A DNA stretch of 64,000 nt, taken from positions 2,598,961-2,662,960 of the forward strand of contig NZ_KB913031.1 of NCBI RefSeq assembly GCF_000384155.1. Direction: 5' to 3'. The notes under the pieces are model-generated. The model had not been told where the DNA came from and made no database searches. It worked only from the letters and a program-made list of their open reading frames with translations. Position numbers and translations under genes: made by a program. The first letter of the stretch is position 1. Each line of letters begins with the position of its first letter. Below, piece by piece: positions 46,215 to 55,406 of the stretch. This DNA comes from Methylophilus sp. 42 (lineage in GTDB: Bacteria > Pseudomonadota > Gammaproteobacteria > Burkholderiales > Methylophilaceae).

Positions 46215-46388
46215 GTGAGTTCTTCCTTAGCTGGCCGCCCATTTGGTAAGACTGACTTTCACTTGTGAAATAAACAGTGGCGGGGATAAAGGCTAAATTA
46301 TTGCATATCAGCCATAGAAAAAACTAATGCTATTGAGGCGGCCCGGCGGCCTTACCTCAATACTTGATCAATACTGGATAATGAGAGT

Positions 46389-46428
46389 TGACCTTGAGCG
46401 ATGTCGAAGTCTTCGAAATCTCAGGTCA
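46389..46428. repeat. Inverted repeat overlapping the PepSY protein stop codon
   Basis: TGACCT and AGGTCA, with GAG and CTC inside them, close a hairpin whose inner part is TCGAAG-TC-TTCGA. The last bases include the stop codon of the gene at 46426-47724. No T-run follows on the minus strand, so it is not a standard terminator. Confidence 0.5.
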
Positions 46429-47724
46429 GCGTGTGGCAGAACGCATGCGGCCAGGTGCAGGTGCCTGTCCTTGCACAATAGTGGAAGATACTTTCCTGGC
46501 TTTACGCTTTTTCCACCAGAGATAAACACCGGTCACAGAAAGCATTGCAACCACCAGCCCCATGACTGAAATAAGGATGCGGCCTGGCAAGCCAAGAATC
46601 CGGCCAGAATGCAGCGGGAACTGTGCCTGCACGATCACATCCCCAACGCCACCTTCCCAGGGAATACGCTTGCCAACATAGTGTGCATCCAGCCCATCGT
46701 AATACAACCGCTTATGTCCAGCGCCTGCCACGCCATGATCGGCATCAGGGTGATAAAAATCCACATTAAATAATTGGTAAGCTGCGCTATATGAAATACG
46801 CCCCGCAGGCTCTTGCCAACCTTGCGCACGCGCGTCATTGATCGCTAGATCCAGCACCTTTTCATAATCCACCTTCGGCGGCAATTGTTGCGGCCCGGGT
46901 AAACGTGGACGCACATCCGAAGGCGTAGGCGTCAGCGTGAAAGCAGACTTCATGACTGGCATAAACACTTCTCGCCGCAGATTCAGCGCAAACGCCGAAA
47001 ATGCCAGAATAATCAGCAACAGCCATGTCCATAAGCCAAATGCCCGATGCATATCAAAATAGCGCTTATGCGTACTGCTGTTCCAGCGCATTTTCCAGGC
47101 TGGCCACCAGCGCTGCAAAAATGTTGCTTGATGGCTATGTCGCTGTGCTTTATGCAGCTTGGTTTTAGGCCTATTGGCAGACTTGGGCAAGGTCAGGTAA
47201 AAGCCGATAAAACTATCAATGAGCCAGATGATCGCCACTCCACCCAACAACCAGATGCCCCAGCGGTCTATGCCCCACATTTCGGGCAGGTGCAGGCTGT
47301 AATGTAATTTATACAGAAACGAGACTGCATTGGTGCGATCCACAGGCCACACGGCACCCCACTCGCGCTTGCCTAACTCGTCACCAGTCACAGGGTCGAT
47401 AAACACCTGGTTAAACGTGACTGGCTCAAGTCCATTGGGAGGGTTCGGTAGCGGCCGCACACCAATCGCCAGCGTATGCCCCGGCTCCACCTTCAGCGGA
47501 ATAGAACTGACTTGCACTTGTGGATAGCGCTCAGCCACCTGTTTTGCAAGTGCTAGTGTCGATTGATGCAAACCTTGTGACTCACTATGCATCCAGGCGG
47601 GATTCAGCCACTCGTCTAACTCGTGATCCCAGGAAATCACTGCGCCAGTCAGGCCGGTAAGCAATAAGAATAAGGCGCTTGCCAGGCCTAGCCAGCGATG
47701 AATCAATAACAAAGACGAACGCAA
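46426..47724 (-). CDS. PepSY-associated transmembrane protein (siderophore-iron reductase type)
   Basis: A 432-residue inner-membrane protein with four or five helices. It starts MRSSLLLIHRWLGLASALFLL, has PepSY-TM motifs with likely heme histidines (LHYSLHLPEMWGIDRWG, MHRAFGLWTWLL, FPLHSGRILGLPGRI) and a large periplasmic loop. Members such as FoxB, PiuB and FsrB reduce ferric siderophores. The start codon is TTG at 47724, backed by a GAGGTGAT site upstream and no better candidate. The gene follows the siderophore receptor gene by 16 bases, so reductase and receptor are probably co-transcribed. Confidence 0.9.
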   Translation of the reverse strand: MRSSLLLIHRWLGLASALFLLLTGLTGAVISWDHELDEWLNPAWMHSESQGLHQSTLALAKQVAERYPQVQVSSIPLKVEPGHTLAIGVRPLPNPPNGLEPVTFNQVFIDPVTGDELGKREWGAVWPVDRTNAVSFLYKLHYSLHLPEMWGIDRWGIWLLGGVAIIWLIDSFIGFYLTLPKSANRPKTKLHKAQRHSHQATFLQRWWPAWKMRWNSSTHKRYFDMHRAFGLWTWLLLIILAFSAFALNLRREVFMPVMKSAFTLTPTPSDVRPRLPGPQQLPPKVDYEKVLDLAINDARAQGWQEPAGRISYSAAYQLFNVDFYHPDADHGVAGAGHKRLYYDGLDAHYVGKRIPWEGGVGDVIVQAQFPLHSGRILGLPGRILISVMGLVVAMLSVTGVYLWWKKRKARKVSSTIVQGQAPAPGRMRSATR

Positions 47725-47740
47725 ATCACATCACCTCAAA

Positions 47741-49924
47741 CTAGAAATCAAGTTGTGCACTAATCGTCACAGTGCGTGGGGCGCCTAATACAAGATAGCC
47801 ATAATTACCGGTATCACTTGCAGAGCCACCAGCAGAAGCCCAATAGTCACGGTCTGTAACGTTATCAATACGGCTGCGTACAGTAAACAAATGACCTTTG
47901 ATGTCGGTTGCATATCTAGCCCCGATATCTAATCGCGTCCAGCCTGGAACACGTTGTGTATTCGAGCTGTTGGCATAAAAATGTCCCGTTGTAATCACTC
48001 GCGCATCGAAAGTTAATCCAGGTAGCATAAATGCATCCCACTCTACGCCAAAATTTGCTTGTCGATCTGGAATACCAATCGTTTGCTTGCCCTCAGAGGC
48101 AGCATTTTCTGTATTTTTCTGCTTGGTATCCAACCAGGTAATACCCCCTAGCACCCTTAAACTTGGCAAAATTTGGCCATAAGTCATCAACTCTAGTCCT
48201 TGATGCTCTTCCTTACCTTGCGAAGTAAAGACATTGGCCGCATTTACAAAACCGCGCGGTTTGTCAGTAGTAAAGTAAGCCGTAGTGACACGAACTTTAC
48301 CGAAGTCGAATTTGGCGCCAACTTCTTTTTGCTTTGTTTCATATGGAGCAAGCGTCTGTCCTGGATTAGCTGAAGTTCCAGGCGCTGTTGCTCCCTGCGA
48401 CAAGCCTTCAATGTAATTGGCATATAACGAGATACCATCCCAAGGTTTGACAACTACGCCCAGAACTGGACTCAACTTACTCTTATCATAAGAATCAGTA
48501 AACACGCCAGTGTAGCTATAAGTTGTCCCGACAATCTCTTGGTGCCTTAAACCTAAGGTTACCAACAACTGACTATCTAACATAGAGACTGTGTCACCTA
48601 ATGCCACACTTCGCAAAATAGTTCTACCTGTCGTACTTGGGTTACTTAGAACACCGGCACCAAATCCTGCTGTTGGCAGGGCGTAATAAGTAGGCGAATA
48701 CAAATTGGTAGCCAAAGAGCTACCAAACGCATAAGCGGCTTTCTTTTCAAAATGATACAAGTTTGCATTCAAAACTACATCATGGCTGATAGAGCCAGTT
48801 TCAAACTTACCCTTTAAGCCTACCTCACCCGTTCTAACAGAATCTTCGCGGGTATTATCAAATCTAAAGAAACTACCGGCACCAGTCGCTGAATTACTTA
48901 CAGTCATATTTGCCAAAGAGTTAGCTTCATGTGACTCTCGAAAGCCACCAGCAAAATAAGCAGTGATCTTTTCAGAGAGATCATATTCACCACGTAAGCT
49001 ACCAAAAGTATCCCTCTCGTTAGAGTAGGACCAGGGCTGAGCCCAGTTTGAATCGCTCTTTGGTGCACGAGGTACACCGGTCGCAGCATCTAGAGTGACA
49101 TTGGTGCGCGTTTGCTTCAAGTGGTTATCCTGATAACCAATATCACCGGACAAGCGTAATTTTTCACCGCGCCAATCTAACGCCAGTGAAACCAGATCCA
49201 CATCAGCATGTTCTTTATTAACCGCTGTACCGCCATCACGCTTGGAAACATTCAGTCGAATACCAGCACGATCATCTGGTCCAAAACGTCTGGCAACATC
49301 GGCAGAAATTAATTGCTGGTTACCAGAACTCCAGCCAGCATTCACCACGCTTAGCGGCTCATTTGGCGCACGCTTTGGCAATAATGAAATAGAGCCACCG
49401 ATACCATCTCCATTGGGGCTGGCGCCATTTAAGAATGCAGAAGCACCACGCAACACTTCTACACGTTCAAAAAGCTCTGCCGCAATATATTGCCTGGGTA
49501 ACAGTCCATACAAGCCGTTATAAGCAACGCTGTCTGAATACAATTGAAAACCACGAATAAAATACGATTCCTGGAAGTTACCAAAGCCACGTGCAACCCT
49601 CACAGAAGGGTCGTTCAATAGCACGTCACCGACGCTTTTAGCTTGCTGGTTTTGAATGAGTTCATTGGTGTAAGCATTGATTGAAAAAGGCGTATCCATA
49701 GCATCCTGATTGCCCATCACGCCAACCCGGCCGCCTTTGGCCACCTGGCCGCCAGCATATGGCTTCATCAAGCCTTTAGCGTTTGCATCTGCCGATGCTT
49801 TTACCTTGACCTCTTCCAACGTGACCGTGTCATCCTTTTCAGATGCGGTATCTTGTGCAAATACAGGGATTGCAGCAAAAGCCAACATGACAACCACAAC
49901 CGATTTCTTGGGTAGCAGCTGCAT
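47741..49924 (-). CDS. TonB-dependent siderophore receptor
   Basis: An outer-membrane receptor of 727 residues from the ATG at 49924, with a signal peptide ending FAAIPVFAQD. The frame extends to 49972, and an intermediate ATG exists, so the exact start is uncertain. TonB box is LEEVKV. The plug contains TPFSINAYTNELIQNQQAKSVGDVLL and ELFERVEVLRGASAFLNGASPNG, typical of FhuE or FoxA-type receptors. The barrel ends TVTISAQLDF. It is followed by the PepSY reductase-type gene and has an upstream Fur box and terminator-like hairpin in its leader. Confidence 0.92.
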   Translation of the reverse strand: MQLLPKKSVVVVMLAFAAIPVFAQDTASEKDDTVTLEEVKVKASADANAKGLMKPYAGGQVAKGGRVGVMGNQDAMDTPFSINAYTNELIQNQQAKSVGDVLLNDPSVRVARGFGNFQESYFIRGFQLYSDSVAYNGLYGLLPRQYIAAELFERVEVLRGASAFLNGASPNGDGIGGSISLLPKRAPNEPLSVVNAGWSSGNQQLISADVARRFGPDDRAGIRLNVSKRDGGTAVNKEHADVDLVSLALDWRGEKLRLSGDIGYQDNHLKQTRTNVTLDAATGVPRAPKSDSNWAQPWSYSNERDTFGSLRGEYDLSEKITAYFAGGFRESHEANSLANMTVSNSATGAGSFFRFDNTREDSVRTGEVGLKGKFETGSISHDVVLNANLYHFEKKAAYAFGSSLATNLYSPTYYALPTAGFGAGVLSNPSTTGRTILRSVALGDTVSMLDSQLLVTLGLRHQEIVGTTYSYTGVFTDSYDKSKLSPVLGVVVKPWDGISLYANYIEGLSQGATAPGTSANPGQTLAPYETKQKEVGAKFDFGKVRVTTAYFTTDKPRGFVNAANVFTSQGKEEHQGLELMTYGQILPSLRVLGGITWLDTKQKNTENAASEGKQTIGIPDRQANFGVEWDAFMLPGLTFDARVITTGHFYANSSNTQRVPGWTRLDIGARYATDIKGHLFTVRSRIDNVTDRDYWASAGGSASDTGNYGYLVLGAPRTVTISAQLDF

Positions 49925-49994
49925 ATTGGAAACGCCACTTTTATCTATAAAGATCATTAAAGCTCTCATCATTCGTTAAAAAATTACCATCAAT

Positions 49995-50029
49995 AAAAAA
50001 GGCCACTGAACATTCAGTAGCCTTTTTTT
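49995..50029. terminator. Terminator-like hairpin in the leader of the receptor at 47741-49924
   Basis: On the minus strand AAAAAAGGC-T-ACTGAA pairs with TTCAGT-G-GCCTTTTTT around a 2-base loop, followed by a T-run. It lies downstream of a promoter and Fur box (50064-50092) and about 70 bases before the receptor ATG, so it may be an attenuator or the end of a small RNA. It could also end the upstream receptor gene whose stop is at 50275. Confidence 0.7.
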
Positions 50030-50063
50030 AGCTTATTTGACTGCCAGCTATTTACATGAATTG

Positions 50064-50092
50064 ATGATAATAATTCTCATTTATTAACACAA
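50064..50092 (-). promoter_or_regulatory. Promoter with overlapping Fur-like box
   Basis: Minus-strand -35 TTGTGT (50092-50087) and -10 TATCAT (50069-50064) are separated by 17 bases. The -10 region is covered by a Fur-like palindrome, ATGATAA-TAA-TTCTCAT, at 50064-50080. Between this site and the stop at 50275 no gene was found. Confidence 0.72.
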
Positions 50093-50274
50093 GCTATTTT
50101 ACACAAAAACACCTATCTCGATAATTATTTTGCATAAAAACAACTGATGGATTAAGCGGATATTGCAAGGTCGCCCCGACAACGTCACTTTCCGGTGCGG
50201 ACCTTAACAGCCAATGTTGATCATGCCATTTTTAACCCAAGCCAATCGCTCAAATACCCATATGATTTGTTTGG

Positions 50275-52425
50275 TTAATATTTCCAGGTAAGCGTAGCCA
50301 TGGCATTCACTGGCGCTGCGTAAAAAGCTTGTCCATACGCGGAATATCTAAAGCTCGACAAATACTTTTCATCTGTCACGTTATAGACATTGACGGCAGC
50401 ATCCCAGTGATTGTCGATTTTATAATTAGCCATCAGGTTTAAAACAGCATAACTATCTTGCACATAGCGCACGGTGCCAATATCCACATAGATGTCACTC
50501 TGCCAATTGACGCTTGCGCCGACTTTTAAATTCTGCACAAATGGCACTTTATACACTAGGCTCAAATGCGCCATATGCTTGGGCGTGTAAGTGTTTGCAC
50601 TCGCCCCACCCTGCCCTTTAATACTCGTCAAGCGTGTATAGCCTGCACTCATGCTCAAATGGTCATTCACTTCACCGGAGACATCAAACTCATAGCCTTT
50701 GCTCGTCGCCTCTATGGCCTCGTACACGGTGTTAGTGGGTGTCGACAGTGGGCTGACTACCGGTTGATTTTCCTGTTCGGTTTTAAACAACGCAAATGAA
50801 CTATTAAGCGTTTTGTTAAACCACTCACTCTTAACGCCCACTTCATGGTTTTTACCTTGCAATGGCGCAAGTACCTTGCCGTTGGTGCCTCGTTCGATTT
50901 GCGGCCTGTAAATGCCCGCATAACTGGCATATAACGAATGCGCATTGGTCAAATCGTATATAGCACCCACATAAGGAGTGAACTTATTATCTTCCTTGGC
51001 CTCCTGAGGCAAAGTATAAGCATTACCGTCCAATTTGTAGCTTAACAAATTGCCGCCCACGGTCACTTTTAAACCCTCCACCGGGTTCAACTTGGCAGCA
51101 GTATAAATATTGGTCGTTCTCATTGAATAATCAGAGCTTTTACTTTCAGCCCCAAATGCAGGATAAGGAACATCCCCGGCAGCATCAAAGCTGTCGAGTG
51201 ACACGCCCGCCACGCTGCGAGAAAACTCCCTCATATTACTGCGGCTTAAAGTGGTACCGACGACCAACTCATGCTTGCGGCCGGCCAACTCAAACGGCCC
51301 ACTGGCATAAATATCCGCCACATAATCTTGTGTCTTGAAGGTATAAAAGAATGGATTGGTTTGTAAGCCAAGGCCAGTGGTCCGGTCTTCACTACCTGAA
51401 ACATAATCATGCGGCCCAGCAGAGGTGACGGCCTTTTGCGTAAGCTGGCCTTTAATCTTCCATTCATTATTAAAGTAATGCGTTAACTCAGCAAAACTGA
51501 TATTGGTATCTACATTCCGCTGACTCCAGCTCGGCGCGGTCGAATCAGACACTTTGTAAGGACGCTTGCTGCCATCAGAATACAATAAACTCAAACCACC
51601 AAACATATTGCCGCTGGCGTCGTTTCTTTGATAGGTATGGCCAATCGAGAAACTGGTGTTCTCTGTGAGGTCTGCCTCAATAATGCCGTAGACCACATCT
51701 CGTGTACTACTGTAACGGTCAAGATAAGAGTTCTTCTCCTGATGGGCTGCGACCAAGCGTGCACGTACACTGCCATCACTATTCACAGCGCCAGAGATAT
51801 CGGCATCCAGGCGCCTGTTATCCCAAGAACCAAGGGAGGCGCTGGCTTTAGCCTGAAAATCTCTTGTCGCACGTTTACGAATAAAATTGATGGTTGCAGA
51901 AGGATTGCCAGGACCAGTTAACAATCCATTGGCGCCACGCAGCACTTCAATACGGTCATACGTGGCAATATCCAGATCGCCGTAGTTTGTCCCGCTAAAA
52001 CTAATCGGCGTGCTCAGGCCGTCTACCTGAAAGTTGGTGATATTAAAGCCACGCGAGGTATATTCGGTACGGTCTGTCTCAAACTGCTCAACTTTGATGC
52101 CGGTTGCGTAAGACAATGCATCATTGACGGTCAAGACACGAAAATCATCCAATTGCTCACGTGTCACGACCGAGATGGACTGCGGGGTCTCACGGATTCT
52201 GGTATTTAAACGCGTGGCGGTTGAAGTAGACTTCACCGTATAAGATTTTGTTTTTTCTGAGGGTTGATCTTTTTCTACCTGAGAGGTGACCTTCACCTCT
52301 GGCAGAGACTCTATCTCTTCCTTATGTCCCGACTCTTCAGCATATCCTAAATAAGGGATAGCCAGCATTAGCGCGGCTACCAGGCTACGACGACGGAATG
52401 AATATTGTAATTTTGAATTGCGCAC
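50275..52425 (-). CDS. TonB-dependent siderophore receptor (FpvA/FoxA-like)
   Basis: A 716-residue outer-membrane receptor: signal peptide (about 1-30), TonB box LPEVKV, then a plug with RIRETPQSISVVTREQLDDF and YDRIEVLRGANGLLTGPGNPSATINFIRKRA. The barrel ends AMATLTWKY. The plug block 'TPQSISVVT...VEVLRG' is of the ferric hydroxamate/pyoverdine class. It lies downstream of the heme operon and has its own Fur-like palindrome upstream, so it is probably a separate iron-repressed unit. The ligand cannot be read from sequence. Confidence 0.93.
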   Translation of the reverse strand: MRNSKLQYSFRRRSLVAALMLAIPYLGYAEESGHKEEIESLPEVKVTSQVEKDQPSEKTKSYTVKSTSTATRLNTRIRETPQSISVVTREQLDDFRVLTVNDALSYATGIKVEQFETDRTEYTSRGFNITNFQVDGLSTPISFSGTNYGDLDIATYDRIEVLRGANGLLTGPGNPSATINFIRKRATRDFQAKASASLGSWDNRRLDADISGAVNSDGSVRARLVAAHQEKNSYLDRYSSTRDVVYGIIEADLTENTSFSIGHTYQRNDASGNMFGGLSLLYSDGSKRPYKVSDSTAPSWSQRNVDTNISFAELTHYFNNEWKIKGQLTQKAVTSAGPHDYVSGSEDRTTGLGLQTNPFFYTFKTQDYVADIYASGPFELAGRKHELVVGTTLSRSNMREFSRSVAGVSLDSFDAAGDVPYPAFGAESKSSDYSMRTTNIYTAAKLNPVEGLKVTVGGNLLSYKLDGNAYTLPQEAKEDNKFTPYVGAIYDLTNAHSLYASYAGIYRPQIERGTNGKVLAPLQGKNHEVGVKSEWFNKTLNSSFALFKTEQENQPVVSPLSTPTNTVYEAIEATSKGYEFDVSGEVNDHLSMSAGYTRLTSIKGQGGASANTYTPKHMAHLSLVYKVPFVQNLKVGASVNWQSDIYVDIGTVRYVQDSYAVLNLMANYKIDNHWDAAVNVYNVTDEKYLSSFRYSAYGQAFYAAPVNAMATLTWKY

Positions 52426-52477
52426 GAGGCTCCCCTGTCAATAAATTGCTGGCTACAGGAGTAATGACTCGTTGGCT

Positions 52478-52524
52478 TGCTTTAAATATTGAATGATAAC
52501 AATTATCATTCAATATTTAAAGCA
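52478..52524. promoter_or_regulatory. Fur-like operator inside a 47-base perfect inverted repeat
   Basis: The core ATGATAA-CAA-TTATCAT (52493-52509) matches the Fur pattern. The symmetry extends without mismatch to 22 bases on each side of the 3-base centre (52478-52524). It lies 53 bases before the receptor ATG and 25 bases after the hmuV stop. As RNA it forms a long hairpin, so it could also end the heme transcript. Confidence 0.8.
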
Positions 52525-52548
52525 GAATAAAACATATTGGTGCAAATT

Positions 52549-53355
52549 TTACGCAGATATTTTCTGCTTCAAGCTAGGTGCCACAATCACCTCACCAGTG
52601 TCAGTCACGGCGCTGGCCAATCTGACCTCATACAAAGCCTCAAGCAATGGCAGAGTGACATGTGGCGTTTGATAGTCGCCCACCATGGCGCCATGTTTGA
52701 TAAAAATCAGGCGTTCAAAGCCTTGCAGCGCCTGATTAATATCGTGCAGGATGGCCAAAATGGCGTGACCTCGTTTGGAAGCGAAGGTATAAATCGCTTC
52801 CATCAAGCTGAACTGCAAACCCGGGTCCAACGCGGCTAACGGCTCATCCACCAGCAATAAGCCCTGCTCGACGTCCCACAGCTGGGCAAATACCCGGGCC
52901 ATTTGCACGCGCGCTTTTTCACCGCCGGATAAGGTATCAAAGCGGCGGCCAAGCAGATGTGCCGCACAGGCCTGTTCGGCCGCCTGCTGCACAATGCTGC
53001 TTAACTGCGGGTCATAAGTGCGCGCCACACGACCGAGGCCAATGACTAAATCAACCGGCAAACCGAAGGCGACCTCATGCGACTGCGGCAAAATGGCCCG
53101 GCGACGGCTGAGCTCTGCCAGTGACCAGTCATGCAGGGACCGTTGTTCAAACTGTGCCTGCCCGCTGGCAGGGGTTAATTCGCGTGCCAGCAGCTTGAGC
53201 AAGGTAGACTTACCCGCGCCACTGGGGCCTAAAATGGCAACTTGCTCTCCCGGCTGAATAGACAGGGTGAACGGGCCAAATTGACGTTTACCAAGCGCGA
53301 CGGTGACCTGGTTAAACAACAGCAACTCGGTTGCAGACGTGTGCGAATGTGACAT
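52549..53355 (-). CDS. hmuV: Heme ABC importer ATPase HmuV
   Basis: The cytoplasmic ATPase of heme import, 268 residues. Walker A is G43-P-S-G-A-G-K-S50, the signature is LSGGEKARVQMARVFAQL, and Walker B is LLLVDEPLAALD followed by a switch histidine in ILHDINQAL. The family is the FecE/BtuD/HmuV group. Its place directly after the permease gene (2 bases) in a heme operon supports HmuV. ATP use here powers transfer of heme from HmuT through HmuU. Confidence 0.92.
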   Translation of the reverse strand: MSHSHTSATELLLFNQVTVALGKRQFGPFTLSIQPGEQVAILGPSGAGKSTLLKLLARELTPASGQAQFEQRSLHDWSLAELSRRRAILPQSHEVAFGLPVDLVIGLGRVARTYDPQLSSIVQQAAEQACAAHLLGRRFDTLSGGEKARVQMARVFAQLWDVEQGLLLVDEPLAALDPGLQFSLMEAIYTFASKRGHAILAILHDINQALQGFERLIFIKHGAMVGDYQTPHVTLPLLEALYEVRLASAVTDTGEVIVAPSLKQKISA

Positions 53356-53357
53356 GC

Positions 53358-54434
53358 CTAACTCCCTCTACGCATTCTGGCTAACAGGATGAGGAAAAAA
53401 GGCGCGCCTAGCAATGCGGTAAAAATACCGACCGGGATTTCAGCCGGAATGGCCACGGTTCTGGCAGCAGTATCCGCCAGCAGCAGCAAAATGGCGCCAA
53501 CCAACATGGCCAGCGGTGCCAGGCGGCGCTGGTCTGGTCCGACCAGCAAACGCACAATGTGCGGCGCGACCAGACCGATAAAGCCAATCATGCCGCACCA
53601 TGCCACCGCGAACCCGCACAAGACGGCCACCAGCATGATGACACGCACCCGCAACGCGCGCACATTAACACCCACATGCGCGGCTGCGGCCTCCCCCAAT
53701 GCCAATGCATTCATCGTATGCGTCAAGCGACGCAATGCCCAGAAAGCCAATATAAGCGCAACCAGCAATGCCGTGGTTAATGCCCAGTTTGCACCAGCCA
53801 GTGAGCCCAGTGTCCAGAAAGTCAAACTGCGCAATTGCTCGTCTGTGGCCAGATAGGTGCATAAGCCGATCACTGCCGCCGCCAGGGCGTTGAGTGCGAT
53901 GCCGGTCAATAGCAACCCGGCGATCGAATCTGCAGTTAGCCAGCGTGCCACGCTATCTAAAATAAAACAGACTGCGACTGCGCCAGCAAAAGCCGCTGCC
54001 GGTAGCAACCAGTAACGCAAGGCAACCGGGACTTCAATGCCACTGCCAGCCAATAGCACAATGGTCAATGCGGCAGCACAGGCGGCACCGCTAGTGACGC
54101 CCAGCAAGCCCGGGTCAGCCAGCGGATTACGAAACAAGCCTTGCGTAAGCGCACCAGATAATGCCAAGGCCGCGCCTATCATCACGGCAAACAAGATGCG
54201 TGGTAGCCGTAAATGCCACAAGACATAAGCCCCGCCTGACAGCGGCTCATCGTCGCCTTGCAATATCGCCAACCAATCACTCCAGGTGATGGTGACTGCG
54301 CCCATGGTAGCAGCCGCCCATACGCCCAATATCAATACCAGCATGAGCAACCATGCCGGCCGGTGTGTGAGCTGTTGAGAGAAAAACAAACGTGATTTGA
54401 CCATACGGGATGGCGGTGAAATTGAAAGTGTCAT
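53358..54434 (-). CDS. hmuU: Heme ABC importer permease HmuU (FecCD family)
   Basis: A 358-residue membrane protein with about ten helices of the FecCD permease family. Family blocks are LRLPRILFAVMIGAALALSGALTQGLFRNPLADPGLLGVTSGA, and GMIGFIGLVAPHIVRLLVGPDQR with the coupling-loop glycine for HmuV. A second in-frame ATG lies 10 codons downstream. The gene sits between hmuT and hmuV, which sets its role as the heme channel of the inner membrane. Confidence 0.93.
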   Translation of the reverse strand: MTLSISPPSRMVKSRLFFSQQLTHRPAWLLMLVLILGVWAAATMGAVTITWSDWLAILQGDDEPLSGGAYVLWHLRLPRILFAVMIGAALALSGALTQGLFRNPLADPGLLGVTSGAACAAALTIVLLAGSGIEVPVALRYWLLPAAAFAGAVAVCFILDSVARWLTADSIAGLLLTGIALNALAAAVIGLCTYLATDEQLRSLTFWTLGSLAGANWALTTALLVALILAFWALRRLTHTMNALALGEAAAAHVGVNVRALRVRVIMLVAVLCGFAVAWCGMIGFIGLVAPHIVRLLVGPDQRRLAPLAMLVGAILLLLADTAARTVAIPAEIPVGIFTALLGAPFFLILLARMRRGS

Positions 54435-54480
54435 AGTGATTGGTCATGCCTGTTACAGGCACAACCTTCCTTGTGGAGAG

Positions 54481-55401
54481 CTAGCCTTGCATGGCTTTGG
54501 TGAGCACTTGATCCAATGCCGAAACGGCTTGCGGCAAGCGTGGGCCAAAGCCCAACATAAACATGGCTTCCAGTGCGACCACGCGACGTTTTTGACCAGC
54601 GGTTGTCTGAGCCAGACCGGGTAACTTCAAGACCCCATCCACGCCGCCGACCACACTCATACCCTGCTCTGTCAGCAAGATGATATCCGGCTGGGCGGCA
54701 ATGACCGCCTCTGGTGTTAATGGCTTAAAACCCTCAAAGCCTTCGATGGCATTACGCGCACCGACATAGGCAATCATGGCATCCGCACTACTGCCTTTAC
54801 CGCCGACCATCACCTGCCCAGGGCTATGCGATAAGATAAATAACACACGGGGGGCTGGCGTTTTGCGCGCGATGATAGGTGCACGTGCGCGCTGCCAATC
54901 CTGTTTTAACTGATTTTCGAGCTGGCTGGCCTGTGCACTACGGTCAATCAATGCACCGACGCGCTGAATGCGTTCAACTACGCCCTCGAATCTATCATTG
55001 GCAGACAACACGGTCACCGGTACGCCTGCCGTGCCAATCTGCCTTAACACAGTTGGTGGCCCGGCATCTTCACTGGCCAATACCAGCGTCGGACTCAAAG
55101 CCAAAATGCCTTCGCTGGATAATGCCCTGGCATAGCCTACGCTAGGCAGCTTGGTCGCCGCCTGCGGATACAGCGAGGTCGTATCGACCCCTACCAGCTC
55201 TTTTTCGGCACCCAAGGCATAAATGATTTCAGTCAACCCGCCACCCACACTGACAATGCGACGGGCGACTTTTTTGCCAGACTCATTCGCTAATGCAAGC
55301 TGCGGCAAAGCAATCGTTGTCATCATCGCGCCCAGCTGAGTTAAAAAGTGACGGCGAGGCAGAGGTTTGACAGTTTTTTCTAAGTCATCAAGAGTCAACA
55401 T
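54481..55401 (-). CDS. hmuT: Heme-binding periplasmic protein HmuT
   Basis: The 306-residue substrate-binding protein of the heme importer. Residues about 13-40 hold a twin-arginine-like leader (PRRHFLTQLG, then a hydrophobic stretch ending LALANE), so export may use the Tat route. The mature part has the two-lobed fold of the BtuF/HmuT group: RRIVSVGGGLTEIIYALGAEKELVGVDTTSLYPQ, and GYARALSSEGILALSPTLVLASEDAGPP. Tyr in TSLYP is placed like the heme-ligating tyrosine of known HmuT proteins, by family analogy. It follows hmuS by 5 bases. Confidence 0.92.
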   Translation of the reverse strand: MLTLDDLEKTVKPLPRRHFLTQLGAMMTTIALPQLALANESGKKVARRIVSVGGGLTEIIYALGAEKELVGVDTTSLYPQAATKLPSVGYARALSSEGILALSPTLVLASEDAGPPTVLRQIGTAGVPVTVLSANDRFEGVVERIQRVGALIDRSAQASQLENQLKQDWQRARAPIIARKTPAPRVLFILSHSPGQVMVGGKGSSADAMIAYVGARNAIEGFEGFKPLTPEAVIAAQPDIILLTEQGMSVVGGVDGVLKLPGLAQTTAGQKRRVVALEAMFMLGFGPRLPQAVSALDQVLTKAMQG

Positions 55402-55406
55402 ACAGA

